64,000 nucleotides of DNA from Sarcophilus harrisii (GCF_902635505.1 NC_045429.1:217685997-217749996), one strand, 5' to 3'. Shown: positions 45,701 through 56,604, counted from the stretch's first letter. The notes: generated by a model not told the origin, from the letters alone. A program made the numbers and translations.

Positions 45701-46334
45701 TGCTCTGGGTGAGAGTTTTCCTTCCCCCAACAGGAAGTGGATTCAGCACTGGCCGAGCTATCAAACTGCTTAGTAGGGCTGAGTGGATTATCGATTGCCC
45801 TCGGCTAGAGACTAAGTAAGTGAAGTGTCACCCCAGGCCAGACCTCTTGTGGGACTGTAGTATTAGCAGCTGACCGCAGACGCCACAAACTCTGCCCAGT
45901 GTCTCTGCCTGATGCAAATCGGCCCTGAAAGCTCTATGGCCCCAAGCCGAGCTCCCCACTGCGCAGATTGGAGGCTAACCGAGCTGCGTCCTCCTGCATG
46001 TGCAGGATCACAACTGCCCCAAGGAAAGCCCCTGCATGCAGGGTTGGGGCTGGCTTGTGCTGTAGATCTGTGCTTTCACCTCGGTTTGAGACTCTCCTCG
46101 GAACCTAATTTCTCTCCCTGTCTGCGCTTGATCTCCCCTGGCCCCGAACCAACCTTTTTGGCTAGACTGCAGATTTTCTTTGACTGGTGAGTTGTTCTAC
46201 TCTTATCTTTACGAATTGTAGCAGTCAAGACTATTTTTTGAGGCTCGAATATAATATTGATAAAGAGGGTAAGAAGAGCTTAGAAAGTCGGCTGTGTCTT
46301 CTCCATACATCTTGCTCCAGTCTCCTCAAGTTAA
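39742..46334 (-). mobile_element. Full-length L1 LINE (about 6.6 kb), coding frames broken
   Basis: Reading the minus strand from 46334: a GC-rich 5' UTR (46334-45597), then ORF1 from the ATG at 45594-45596 (MNKKMKRTIDSFYAEKSRS) to about 44504. After a purine-rich spacer comes ORF2 from about 43990 (endonuclease LQETH-like at about 43860-43880; reverse transcriptase LFADDM at about 41890-41912; GYKINPHKSSAFLY after it; C-terminus ending near 40182). A 3' UTR and poly(T) at 39745-39768 finish it. ORF1 and ORF2 are interrupted by stops and frame changes, so it is not coding-competent. It is the only L1 here with a 5' end. Confidence 0.93.
45597..46334 (-). promoter_or_regulatory. L1 5' UTR, GC-rich promoter region
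   Basis: About 740 bp of much higher GC/CpG content than its surroundings, upstream of L1 ORF1. In other mammals this region carries the L1 sense promoter and sometimes an antisense one. Here an antisense transcript would run in the GABRR1 direction. A donor-like TG|GTGAGT lies on the + strand at 46187. Confidence 0.5.
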
Positions 46335-46393
46335 CAAAATTTTTAAATGAATGTTAAAAATTATCTTTACGTATAATTGCAAAACAATATATT

Positions 46394-46421
46394 TTTAAAA
46401 AGAACTGAAGTTCTTTTTAAA
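46394..46421. repeat. Short perfect inverted repeat
   Basis: tttaaaaagaac and gttctttttaaa form 12-bp arms around a tgaa loop. Confidence 0.85.
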
Positions 46422-46430
46422 GTTAAGAAT

Positions 46431-46440
46431 ATGTGTGTGT

Positions 46441-46488
<48 letters not shown>

Positions 46489-46512
46489 ACACACACACAC
46501 ACACACACACAT
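46431..46512. repeat. Palindromic (GT)n-(TA)n-(AC)n microsatellite
   Basis: gtgtgtgtatca, then a long (TA)n core, then tgatacacacac gives a near-perfect palindrome of about 80 bp. Confidence 0.95.
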
Positions 46513-46569
46513 ATGCTTCCCAATCTAGCACTCTTTCTATTGTATCAGCCTGCTAGACTATCTAAAACA

Positions 46570-46795
46570 ATTTTGCTGTTGTTGAGTTGATCTTTGTGAT
46601 CCTATTTGGGGTTTTCTGGGCAAAGTTACTGAAGTGGTTTACTATCTCCTTCTCCAGCTCATTTTATAGAGCAGAAAACTGAAACAAACAGGGTTAACTG
46701 ATCTGCCCAGGGTCACCCAGCTAGTGTTTGGGAATAGATTTGAACTCAAGAAAATAAGTCTTCCTGACTCCAGGTCTGACACTATCCACTAACCC
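46570..46795 (-). repeat. RTE-tailed SINE, antisense, near full length
   Basis: 'gttgttgagttgatctttgtgatcctatttgggg ... gtggtttactatctccttctccagctc ... gggtcacccagctagtg ... aagtcttcctgactccagg ... actatccacta'. All parts are in order. Confidence 0.85.
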
Positions 46796-46824
46796 TTCCC
46801 CTTCCTGACTTAAAAAGACTTTTT

Positions 46825-46970
46825 TTCATTACTTATTACTTGTGTGACTTCAGGGAAATTATTTCATATCTCTGGGTCTTAGTTTCCTCATCTATAAAAT
46901 TGGGATTGGAGTAGGTGATATTTAAGGCCTAAGGTCAATGCTAACTAAAACTAATCCCATGATTCCTCCA
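46825..46970 (+). repeat. CORE-SINE/MIR-like, sense
   Basis: 'attacttgtgtgacttcagggaaattatttc ... cttagtttcctcatctataaaattggg ... taatcccatgattcc' in order. Confidence 0.65.
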
Positions 46971-47449
46971 TTTGGACTGTGATGCTATAGCCTAGCTACC
47001 CTTGTCTGCTTGTTTGCAGATTTCCCAATTTTTTTGTGGACCAGCTAATTCTATTTGCTTAAAATAGAACTGATTATACTTTAGGTATCATCCTTCTGTT
47101 AGCTAGATGATCACTTGAAATCCTTCTTTTATCTTCAACAGCAAGACCCTCAAAAAAATTCATACTCCAATTGATCCATGATTTCATCAGTGTGGATCTT
47201 CCCTTCACTGGGATAGATCATAGTTGTTAAGTATTAAATACAAAAATTTGTATTACCTACTCAAAAATGGCATTGTATCCATATGGTTGTGTGAGACTGA
47301 ATCTCAAATTTCTAGATATATCTTCAGTTGCAGAGGAGGAGGGGAATGAGGAAAAATTTCCTCTCACACTCTTGCTAGCCCAATGAAGAGCTCACAAAGT
47401 CCAAGACCCTCAGAAAAGGAGGAAAATGAATAATTGTTGTGAGAACGAT
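46971..47449. other. No gene seen
   Basis: Single-copy-looking intron sequence with no repeat named. Confidence 0.35.
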
Positions 47450-47815
47450 ATCCTAACAACAAACTTCCAGGCTTGTTAATTTTCCCTTCAAAGGTATGGA
47501 TCATCATACTGAGCATTTATGAGTGGCTCAAGAGACTAAGGGCTCAGGCTGTTGACATCATTTCCTGCTTGTCTGAATAGTTTTAATATCTCTCTAATAT
47601 TTGGTTGGTGAACCATAATGGGTAACTTAGGCAAAGGAGTTTTGCTTGACTGAATTAACTAAAGGAGTCATCACTCTATCCTTGTTAAACATCCTTCTCT
47701 CGCTATTGTTAAGTAAATATCTAAATTAATTGTTGAATGACTATAGGTGTCTTGTTTTGTTTCAGTCTTGAACATCAACTAACAGGAAACTATCATGGGT
47801 CCAGCTTAGCCCTAA
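47450..47815 (+). mobile_element. Possible LTR-like fossil, copy 2
   Basis: 'atccttctctcgctattgttaagtaaat ... gtcttgttttgtttcagtcttgaacatcaact' follows the same order as copy 1 at 18545-18965. It is an old non-coding LTR-like element of unknown family. Its left boundary is uncertain. Confidence 0.3.
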
Positions 47816-48722
47816 AATAAGAATAGAAATCTTTTTCTTTTTTTAAGATAGGTGAATTCTTCTGCTCAATAATCAGTCTTCTTTGGCATAACCCCTCCTT
47901 TCACCATTATGAATTATTCATCATTATTCATTAGATGAACTTAAAGTCACAACTTACACATAAAGCATTTTTTAAAATATTCTTTCTTATTATGAGCTTG
48001 GTAAATGAATATTTCTTTAAAAGAGTCTAACTGGAGCTTTACCTAAGCTCTGAGGCATTTTGTGTATTGTTAGTTTACAGGAGGAACTGTGACTGGATTG
48101 GGGGCAGACTTTTTGGGTGAGACTGGTAGATAGAAAACTCTCCAGCGAGATAGCAGACATGAATGGGAAGCTGTCCCCACTTTATCTCTGGACTTGCTAA
48201 ACATTTAGATTCCAGATAGCTAGAAATCATCTCTTCTGGGAGAGAGTATTCTTTGTTTTGGGTTTAAATTGAGATTCATCTTGTTCTCAGCTAAAAAGCT
48301 AATTCAATTTTTCATATTCTAATTTGTATAGATTAGAATACATGAGATTCTTATATATTATAATTTGGTTAACTTCTCTGATTCCTATTTGCTATTTTGG
48401 TTTACTTACTATTTATTATCTGTAATGGTTCTGTAGGGGAAAGTGTTTATCATTTGGTTTTATCATTTGGTTGATCAGAGTTCTAAAGTCTTTCAAAGTT
48501 GTTTTTCTCTATTGTTATTATACATATATGTGCATTTTATCTAATGTATATGTTAATTGTATTATCTGTGTTACACATAATACAAACATTGTTATGTAAA
48601 TATTATTGTCATTATTATATAAATTATTCTAATTCTCACTTTTATTCTTGTCCTCCTACAATCCCTAACAATTGTTGTTTTTCTTTTTTATCATCTTTGT
48701 TAACCGGGTGGAATTGTTACTA
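47816..48722. other. No gene; possible old LTR-like text
   Basis: 48190-48480 loosely resembles 23240-23475 near its end (aacttctctgattcc ... tttgctatttt). No coding signal. 48530-48660 is AT-rich. Confidence 0.25.
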
Positions 48723-48732
48723 CTTGTCTTTC

Positions 48733-48896
48733 TTTTTTTTCTTTTTTTTTGGCTGAGGCAATTGGGTTTAAGTGACTTGTCTAGGGCCACACAGCTAGGA
48801 AGTGCTAAGTGTCTGAGATCTGAGAAATTTGAACTCAGGTCCCGAGTTCAGGGCTGGTGTTCTATCCACTGCACCACCTAGCTAACCTAGCTAACC
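48733..48896 (-). mobile_element. tRNA-derived SINE, antisense, with TSD
   Basis: T-run, then 'gctgaggcaattgggtttaagtgacttg ... cacacagctaggaagtgctaag ... tttgaactcaggtcc ... tctatccactgcaccacctagc'. The 10-bp duplication cttgtctttc lies at 48723-48732 and 48897-48906. It sits in the head of a D2 repeat. Confidence 0.88.
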
Positions 48897-49060
48897 CTTG
48901 TCTTTCATTTTTGAAAAGGCCCATGACATCAGGGAGGTGATGTCTTGACATGCAAGTGAATTGGACTTAAGTGAGGAAAAGCTGTGCAAGGTCACCTGCC
49001 TCCTTCTTTCCTCCAGAGCCCAGATATGGATCAGGACAACTAGAGATGGAGCTGAATGCC
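48897..49060 (+). repeat. Dispersed family D2, sense
   Basis: 'gaaaaggcccatgacatcagggaggtgatg ... gcaagtgaattggacttaagtgagg ... ccagatatggatcaggacaactagagatgg'. Same as 58205 and the reverse of 38155. Confidence 0.7.
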
Positions 49061-49094
49061 CATGAGATGAGAACTCAGAGTTGTTTTTAAAATT

Positions 49095-49915
49095 ACTAGT
49101 GACTTGGAACATTTTTTTTTTATATATTTGTCAATAGCTTGGATTTCTTTCCTTGAGAGCTGCCTGTTTATATATTTTCACCATTTATCTGTTGGAGAAT
49201 GACATATGTTTGTATCTATTTCCTGAATCTCTTTAATGTTGGACTTTTACTAAAGAAATTTATTTTAAATATTTCCCCTAGTTAGTTATATTCCTTCTAA
49301 TTCTAAATTCATTACTTTTGTGCAAAACCTTTTCATTTTAAGTAAACAAAATAATTTGTTTTTATCACCTGTGATCCTCTTTATCTCTTGTTTGGTCAGA
49401 ACTCTTCCCCTGTGTATATAGTGGATAATTTTGTTTTCTCTCTGCCTTTGCTTATTCCCTTAAATTCTTTTTCTTGTCTTATTATTAAGATTAACATTTT
49501 TAGAACTATATCAAATTAAAGTGAGAGCAATTAACATCTTTGGTTTATATTTTTTCTTATTGGAAAAAGCCCATAGCATTTCTTCATTATCGGTAATGCA
49601 CACTTTGGCTTTAAGTCTATGAGTATTTATCAAGTATATGTCAGGCATTATATTATAAGTAAAAGTCCCTGCTCTCAAGATCTCATAGTCTAATGGAGAG
49701 TAGATGGTATTTACCACATAAAGAGGCTCACAGTAAAATGACAATAGATACTCTTTATTAAGGAAAAGTCCATTTATCCCTCTGCTTTTATGTTTTGAAC
49801 AGAAATGAGTATTATATTGTGTTGAAAACTTTCTATTGATATAATCTTGTGATTTTTGTTTTTATTATCAATATAATCTATTATGTTTGCTGTTTTCTTA
49901 ATATTAAAACATAAT
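49095..49915 (-). repeat. Old L1 ORF2 region, antisense, internally deleted and interrupted
   Basis: It follows the full-length L1 at 40700-41060, then 41900-42000, then 42115-42300 in order ('cttttgtgcaaaaccttttcatttta', 'ccttaaattctttttcttg', 'aaggaaaagtccatttatccc'). A D1-like piece at 49610-49740 lies inside. Confidence 0.7.
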
Positions 49916-49924
49916 ATTTATTTT

Positions 49925-50085
49925 GCAATAAGTCTGTGAAATGGAATAAGTATTGTTTTTGATATATGAGACACGGAGTCTCAGAGTGACTAGCTCATAG
50001 TCACACAGATAAGAAGTATCTGAACCAGGATTTATGCACAGGTCTCATGATTTCAAGATCAGAATTTCTCTTTTCTATAACATAT
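49925..50085 (-). repeat. CORE-SINE, antisense, degraded
   Basis: 'gacacggagtctcagagtgactagctcatagtcacacag ... ctgaaccaggattta' is an antisense CORE-SINE 5' part. Confidence 0.6.
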
Positions 50086-50349
50086 TGTCTATGATAGTCC
50101 TGCATAAAAAGACATGCAAATGTATCGCTAGGCCCATACCTAAGTTTTTTTCAGATTTTGGTTCTTTAATAAGAGCAACTTTTCCACTGTAGTAGCCCTT
50201 GAAATCTCAGGGTTACCTCTATGCCACAATGAGACACCAGAATAGCATGTGGGTAGAGACAATATTTACTATTCAGTTACAGTTATGAAAATATTTTAAA
50301 AATTATATCAACCTGTTCTGCCCCTGACTGGTGGTACTGTGGTTAAAAG

Positions 50350-51022
50350 ATCTGTGCAAAAGAGATCTTAAAGGAGGGAAAGGGACCCATATGTGTGCAA
50401 AAATGTTTGTGGCAGCCCTTTTTGTAGTGACTAGAAACTGGAAACCGAGTGGATGCCCATCAGTTAGAGGATGGCTGAATAAGTTTTGGTATATGAATGT
50501 TATGGAATATTATTGTTCTGTAAGAAATGACGACCAGGATGATTTCAGAAAGTCCTGGAGAGACTTACATGAACTGATACTGAGTGAAATGAGCAAAACT
50601 AGGAAATCATGTATGTGGCAACAACATGGTTATACAATGACCAAGTCTGATGGATGTGACTCTCTTTAACAATGAGATGATTCAAACCAGTTCCAATAGT
50701 TCAGTGATAAAGAGAGCCATCTACACCCAGAGAGAGGATTATGGGAACTGAGTGTGAACCACAACATAGCATTTTCATGCTTTCTGTTGATGTTTGCTTG
50801 CATTTTGTTTTCCTTTTTAGATTTTTTCCCCAAGATCCATTTTTTCTTGTGCAGCAAGATAACTGTATATTGTATTTAACATATATTTTTAACATATTTA
50901 ACATGTATTGGACTACCTATCATCTAGGAGAGGGAGTGAGGGGAAGGAGGGAAAAATTTGGAACAGAAAATTTTGCAAGGATCAATGTTGAAAAATTACT
51001 CATGCATATGTTTCTGTAAACC
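50350..51022 (+). mobile_element. L1 LINE 3' end with ORF2 C-terminus
   Basis: It encodes GGKGTHMCAKMFVAALFVVTRN, WLNKFWYMNVMEYYCSVRND and DLHELILSEMSKTRKS, then the same 3' UTR type as 8615-9556 (ggaacagaaaattttgcaagg). It ends at 'atgtttctgtaaa' without a clear poly(A), so the 3' end may have been lost. Confidence 0.9.
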
Positions 51023-51099
51023 CTGAAATCTTGGCTTTCTTGCTAACCTTGTTTCTAAGGAAATTCCTTAATTTCTGTGCTCAGTTTTCACCATATGAC

Positions 51100-51265
51100 A
51101 GTAACAACTCATATTTAGGCATTCATCTAAGGCCTGCAGAGAACTTTTCTCTGAACAACACTATGAGATAAATAGAACAGGTATTATTTTTCTCATTTTA
51201 CAGTACTGAAGTTGAGACTCACAAAGATTGTGACTTGCTCAGGTTAATAGGGGTCAATATTTTCT
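51100..51265 (-). repeat. CORE-SINE, antisense
   Basis: 'aacaacactatgagataaatagaacagg ... tctcattttacagtactgaagttgag ... gacttgctcaggtt' in order. Confidence 0.65.
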
Positions 51266-51394
51266 TTCTAATATGCCATTGCTAAAAATGAAGATGAACT
51301 TAGCCTTACAACATTTTCAATCTGAAAATAAAGCATTACTTTAGTGTTTTTTCTTTAAAAAATTTTCAAGCCCTTTGCCAAGAACACAAGGAAC

Positions 51395-51628
51395 TTTCTG
51401 TCTTATCTCCTATACAACTAAAATCCCATCTTCTACAGGAAACCTTCCTCTACCTTTCTTAATTCCAGGGCATTCCCTTTGTTAATTATACCTTATTTAT
51501 CCTCTATGTAACTTGCTTTGTATATATTTATTTTCATGTTGTCTCTTATATGAGGTATCCTTGAAAACAGGTATATTGTCTTTTTTGTATCCTCAGTGCT
51601 TAGCACAGTGCCTGGAATATGACTGGTA
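51395..51628 (+). repeat. L2 LINE 3' end
   Basis: 'cccatcttctacaggaaaccttcctc ... gtgcttagcacagtgcctggaatatg' is L2 3' sequence. It stops short of the final tail. Confidence 0.75.
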
Positions 51629-52465
51629 AAGAAAACTAGGACCTCCAAGGATGGTTTTGTTTTTTGTTTTTTGTTTTTGTTTTTTTGGGGTTTTTTTTCA
51701 AATCACCTACCTAGTCATTTGCAGGACTACAAATCCAGTTCAGCAATACAAACTCCATCCAGTTTAAACCTGCACGGTCTCCCTAAACCTGAACTAAAGT
51801 TGCATAACATCACACCATTTCAAAAGGCTACATCTATTAGTTTCTAAGGGGATTCTCAACTTTTAGAAACTGAGAAATGAAACAAATTAGTGAAATGCTA
51901 TATTTAAGCACATGATAGTAAAAGGCAAGAAAAACATTAATTGAGAAAAATAGCAATGGTGAATTATCAGCTGTAGATTCTCAATGCTAGCAGAACACCA
52001 TTGCATTAGCCAATGCCTAATTACAGCTGAAACTGAATGCAAAGTTAGGGGCTTGCTATAATGAAGACACAGCTCTAGAAATGGGAGATCTTTGAGAGGT
52101 TGTCTAGTTGAACCCTTTTATTTTCAGATGAGGAAATGGGCTGAGAGTGAGTAGATGAATTGAAAAGGTCATCCAGAAAGTAAGGGGCAGAGCCAAAATT
52201 AGAAGTGAATCGTGCTACTCAACTCATTTAAATAGGAGCACTGAGTAACTATTTCTTTATCTTCACACTAAATAGGGTGGCACATTTAAGGAAGCTAAGT
52301 AAGATAGAAATCCTCAATATCAAGCTTGAAAAAAAAAAAAAAAACCCTTTTTTTGGTGTAATGATAGTCTAAAAACTCATGGTCCTTTTTTTTGGGGGGG
52401 GGGGATACTGTCTAATATCTCTTATTCAATGGGAATGCTGGAGCCAATTAAAACTGGATGGGAAG
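51629..52465. other. No gene; T/G-rich run and MIR trace
   Basis: (TTTTTG)n-like at 51657-51702. About 52070-52200 is a decayed antisense MIR-type repeat. An A-run lies at 52328-52344. The remainder looks unique. Confidence 0.35.
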
Positions 52466-53126
52466 CAAAAAGGGAAAAGGACCTACATGTGCAAAAACAT
52501 TTGTAGCAGCCTTTTTTGTAGTGACAAGGAACTGGAAATTGAATAGATGCCCATCAGTTGGGCAATGACTGAATAAGTTATGGTATATGAATGTAATGAA
52601 ATATTATTGTTCTATGAGAAATGATGAACAAGCTGATTTCACAATAGCCTGAAAGACTCACAGGAACTGAGGCTGAGTGAAATGAGTATAACCAAAAGAA
52701 TATTGCACACAAACAACAAAGATTATGTGATCAACTGTGAGGAACTTGGCTCTTTTCAACAATGAGATGATTCAAGGCAATTCTGATTGGATGGTAATGG
52801 AAAGAACCATCTGCATCCAGAGAGAGAACTATGGCAACTAAACATGGATCAAAGCATAGCATTTTCACTATTTTGTTGCTATTGTTGCTTATTTGCTTAT
52901 TTTTCCCTATTTTTTTTTCACCTTTTGATCTGATTTTTCCTTGTGTAGCATGATGATATGGAAAGAATTAGAAGAATTTCACATGTTTAACCTATATTAG
53001 ATTGCTTCCTGCCTATGGAAATGGTGAAGAACAGGGAAGGAGAAAAATTTGGAACACAAGGTTTTGTAAAGGTGAATGTTGAAAATTATCTTTGCATGTA
53101 TTTGGAAAAATAAAAAGCTATTTAAA
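52466..53126 (+). mobile_element. Older L1 3' end with TSD
   Basis: ORF2 C-terminal remnants (gcccatcagttgggcaatgactgaataagttatgg) and a 3' UTR ending 'tggaaaaataaaaagctattt'. The 15-bp duplication with one mismatch is aaactggatgggaag (52451-52465) and aaactagatgggaag (53127-53141). Confidence 0.9.
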
Positions 53127-53182
53127 AAACTAGATGGGAAGATTGTTAGATTTTCTTTTTTAAAATAATATTTTTTTTCCCT

Positions 53183-53355
53183 TAGGTACTTACTAGCTGT
53201 GTGACCCTGAGAAACAAGCATGCTTACTTCAATTTCCTCATCTGTAAAATGAGCTAGAGAAGGAAATGGCAAACCACTCTAGTATCTCTGCCAAGAAAAT
53301 CCCCAAAAGGGATCATGAAGAATTGTTCAGGACTAAAATGACTAAATAACTAAAA
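53183..53355 (+). repeat. RTE-tailed SINE, 5'-truncated
   Basis: 'tacttactagctgtgtgaccctgag ... gagctagagaaggaaatggcaaaccactc ... atctctgccaagaaaatcccc ... gactaaataac'. Confidence 0.8.
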
Positions 53356-54056
53356 TAGTATACTGCTTTTTTAAACCCAAAATGTTTGTTTCAACAATCT
53401 ATCCTGTAGATGAATGGATTTTTGATGCAAATAATAGGGACAGTGTAGGGGATAGAGCAAATAGAGAATTACTTTGGTTGTCACGTGTCTTTTCTAATAG
53501 CAAAGCCTTCTGGACATTAATGCAACAAGCTACACATATATTCTGGATTTGGGAGTAATGATATTATAATCATCTTTGTTCTCATATCCCACTTTTCATA
53601 TGAAATTCTAAAAGGGACTTGCAAAATAGGATTGGATTGTTTTTAGGAATCACTGTGAGGTCAGCCAGCATAATTATCAATCACTATAAAATGTAAATAC
53701 AAAAAGATAAGAAATTAAGTGATTGGGCCAGTCTCTACCAGGATTCAATATTATGACAAGCCAAGCATTAGTAACAAGTATAGATACTGAGGAAGAAGCA
53801 CAACTGGGGACACCCACAAGAGGTGACCAGAAAACTCAACTAGTTTAGTTTTGGACCAGTTTAGCACTTTTAAAATGCTGACATACCTTGGTCAAAACAG
53901 ACCATTTTTGCACAATGTGAAAGAACAGGGAAATGAGAAGCCATGTAAAGCTCTGAGAAATGTCAATAACTTTGGGTGTGGTAGAACAAATTTTTCCATG
54001 CCCCTTATTTCAGGTTTGTGTGTAGCCCTAGCTAATGTACCTTTAGTGAAGGAAGA
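53356..54056. other. No gene seen
   Basis: Single-copy-looking intron sequence. No repeat or exon recognised. Confidence 0.4.
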
Positions 54057-54117
54057 GAGATAGGTAGATAGATATAGATAGATACATGGATGAATAGATA
54101 AGTAGGTAGATAGATAG
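54057..54117. repeat. (GATA)n-type microsatellite
   Basis: Interrupted taga/gata units. Confidence 0.85.
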
Positions 54118-54229
54118 CCATGATCTCAATTCTTCCACTAAGTGTTTTATGTGCTCCAATGCCGGTCTCTGCCGCTCTGGAGCCAGGAAATAGATTGTAC
54201 ATTTTGAAGTAATGAAAAGCGTCAAGAAT

Positions 54230-54395
54230 TTTGAGCTTAAATTTTACCTTTGATGCTTAAAGCTTCCATTGTGGCTCAGTGAGCCTGTTTCATCATCTAC
54301 AAAAGAGGATACAGATACTTTTCCTATATATCTCATCAAGTTGTAGTGAAAATGCTTTGTAAACCTTAAAGTGCTATTTGAAAAATAGGGGCTAA
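54230..54395 (+). repeat. CORE-SINE, sense
   Basis: 'gtttcatcatctacaaaagaggatac ... gtgaaaatgctttgtaaaccttaaagtgctattt' is the 3' half and tail of a THER1-like SINE. Confidence 0.65.
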
Positions 54396-55498
54396 GAGGT
54401 GATCACTGATCAGTGATGATATATTCTGAGAGTATGGATCTGATTCTTCACAACTTAATACAATTTCCCATCACTGGAGAAGACTTTTGCCAACTCTCAA
54501 CAAAAATCATATCATAGGACCTAAAGCTGAAAACAATTTTTTCCTCCTTTCTCAATTAAGATAAATGACCTCTCCAAGATTATAGAAGGACTGACAACTG
54601 GGATTTGAACTCTCCTCTTTTGATTCTAGAAGGAGATGACAGCCTATGACCAAATACTTAACCCAATTTTTCAATAAGGTAATATAAATACCCTCAAAAA
54701 AAGAAAAAGAAAGAGAAAAAAATCAGACTTCTTTGCTATGAAGGAGGGTCAAAAGATTTTTCACATTTTGGTGGCCTGCACCCCTAAACCCTATGATATG
54801 GAAGGGATAACTTTATTTTCATTTCACCTGCTCAGAGTTAGGAGTGATAATAATGGAAGCTACCCAAATATTAAAATAAGTCTGTGTGTGCACACATGTA
54901 CATGAATGAACGTATACATATATATCACCCAGCTTCCCAAAGATTCAGTAGAAGGGTTTCATTCCTGCATCCTGACTTTAAAAGATTTCATTTTCCTTGA
55001 TTCATAGAGGAGTAAGGGCTTGGCCTTTGTATTGAGAGAGATGAGAAAAAAAAAACCTCAGATTTCATAAGCAACCCTTTTGTGGGCCATCTAGGGAGAT
55101 AGCTGAGGTGTATAAGATGGTTGACTAGCTTCAAATCACAGAGCTGGGTTGGTCCATTCTGTGGCAGCAATGACACTTCCCAGAAGCAGCAGCCAGTGAG
55201 AAGAGCTTTATCAGATGGCACCTAAGTAGCCAGAGGACAGCAGCACAAAGAACTGATAGCCAGAGGCTCCAGAGGCAGAAGGCAGAGGCATAAGTAAGAC
55301 ATTAAGTGGATGACAACTATGGAAGCAGAGTTGTGATGGCCCAGAAGATCCTGGACAGTATCATACATCTAAAGGTTCCAGTAGGAACTCAAGTAGGAGT
55401 TTTTCACTAATGACAGAAAAGATGCCACTGGTACTGAGACCTTTCCTCAGCTTAGACAAAAAGTTTTCCAAGTCTTTGTTCCCTTGAATCACTGTGAT
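54396..55498. other. No gene; MIR trace
   Basis: A decayed antisense MIR lies at about 54520-54640. 54880-54930 has TG/TA runs. The rest is unassigned. Confidence 0.35.
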
Positions 55499-55512
55499 TC
55501 TTTTTTTTTCTT

Positions 55513-55799
55513 AGAGAATTGAGTTTCTCTATCTCACCCAGCCTAGAAATATAGAGGCTACTCAAAGTCTCTCTAATCTGATCTGTTAAGTACTGAAATT
55601 GTAACCGACTTGGTTTCCAACTTGGGTTGACTCACCCTTCCTTAGGTAACCTGATAGATTTGAATTAATGTCAAATCTGGTGTAGTCATTGGATTGGCTT
55701 AGACCATGGCAACTCAGAACTCCTGAACTTAAGTGATCACCAGCTTTCTATCTCTTCTGTAGCAGGTGAATTACAAAAAGGATGCTATTTGTCTGTGGG
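55513..55799 (-). pseudogene. RN7SL: 7SL (SRP) RNA retropseudogene
   Basis: Read on the minus strand, this is a near-full-length 7SL RNA copy (about 287 bp against about 300 for the RNA). On the + strand the hallmark blocks appear in antisense order: agag...cacccagcct...gaggctactca, 'tttccaacttgggttgactcaccc', 'tccttaggtaacctg', then 'cagaactcctgaacttaagtgatca' and 'gtagcaggt'. A T-run at 55499-55509 is the retroposed A-tail. Divergence is moderate, and no upstream promoter is expected to survive. The functional RNA is the scaffold of the signal recognition particle. Confidence 0.9.
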
Positions 55800-56034
55800 A
55801 GTTTGTGCTTATTTGTGTACAGGGACTGAGAATTATTCTACTGTGTGATTCCTTCCTCTCCATAATTTATTGTGCTATTTTGTCTCAGTGGAACACTTTG
55901 CTATTGGATTTTTCATCCCTGCCTGTTCTTTAAGTAATGTAAGTACCTAAGAAGGATTGGAGACAAATTTCTCCCCAACAATGAACCAAAGTAATGCATG
56001 ATTCACTAGTGGAGGAGAATTTTTTATTTAGTCT
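55800..56034. other. No gene seen
   Basis: Unassigned intron sequence between the 7SL copy and a SINE. Confidence 0.4.
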
Positions 56035-56240
56035 TTTTTTCAGTCATGGGTGACTCTTTATGACCCCATTTGGGGTTTTCTTGGTAAAGATATTAGAGTG
56101 ATTTGTCATTTGATCATTATACCAAGGAAGAAACTTGACCAGGGTCACATAGCTAGTCTGAGACCAGATTTGAACTTTGGAAGATGAGTCTTCCTGACTC
56201 CTGGCCTTGTACTCCATCTTCTGTTCCACTTAGCTGCCCA
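56035..56240 (-). repeat. RTE-tailed SINE, antisense
   Basis: 'cagtcatgggtgactctttatgaccccatttgggg ... ccagggtcacatagctag ... gatgagtcttcctgactcctgg ... ccacttagctgccc'. Confidence 0.85.
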
Positions 56241-56500
56241 ATGGAGGGGAATACCTATTACATACTAAAAAGTTCTATTGACATCTAGTTATTTTCATCC
56301 AAAAGGTTTGGGAATAGCCAGAGAGGTGGGGGAATGGTTCTTCGTTCAAAGCTTACATTGCTTTAATATTTTCATTTCCCTTCTTTCAGGACTTTCTTTG
56401 ATCATGTGAGACCTAATTACATCTTAGAGATGGTGTTAGTATTCAAGAAAATTTAAGAAAATAGAGAAAATGTTTTCAATTGGCAAAAAGGAAAGGGAGA

Positions 56501-56604
56501 CTGCTCATTTTGGCAGCACATATACTAAAACTGAAATTATATAGAATTTAGCACTACCCTGTGCAAGGATGACACTCAAATTCTTAAAGTATTTCATATT
56601 TTTT
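56501..56604 (+). pseudogene. RNU6: U6 snRNA retropseudogene
   Basis: A full-length copy of U6: ggcagcacatatactaaaa, then a diverged middle, then gtgcaaggatgacac, caaattctt and catatttttt. It differs from U6 at many places, including the ACAGAGA box (atagaat here). It lacks the expected upstream elements and is followed by A-rich sequence, as in LINE-mobilised copies. Confidence 0.92.

Noticed and set aside
45616-46190. GC-rich + strand ORFs as a possible CpG-island gene
   Set aside because: The segment is the antisense of the L1 5' UTR. The GC content belongs to the L1.
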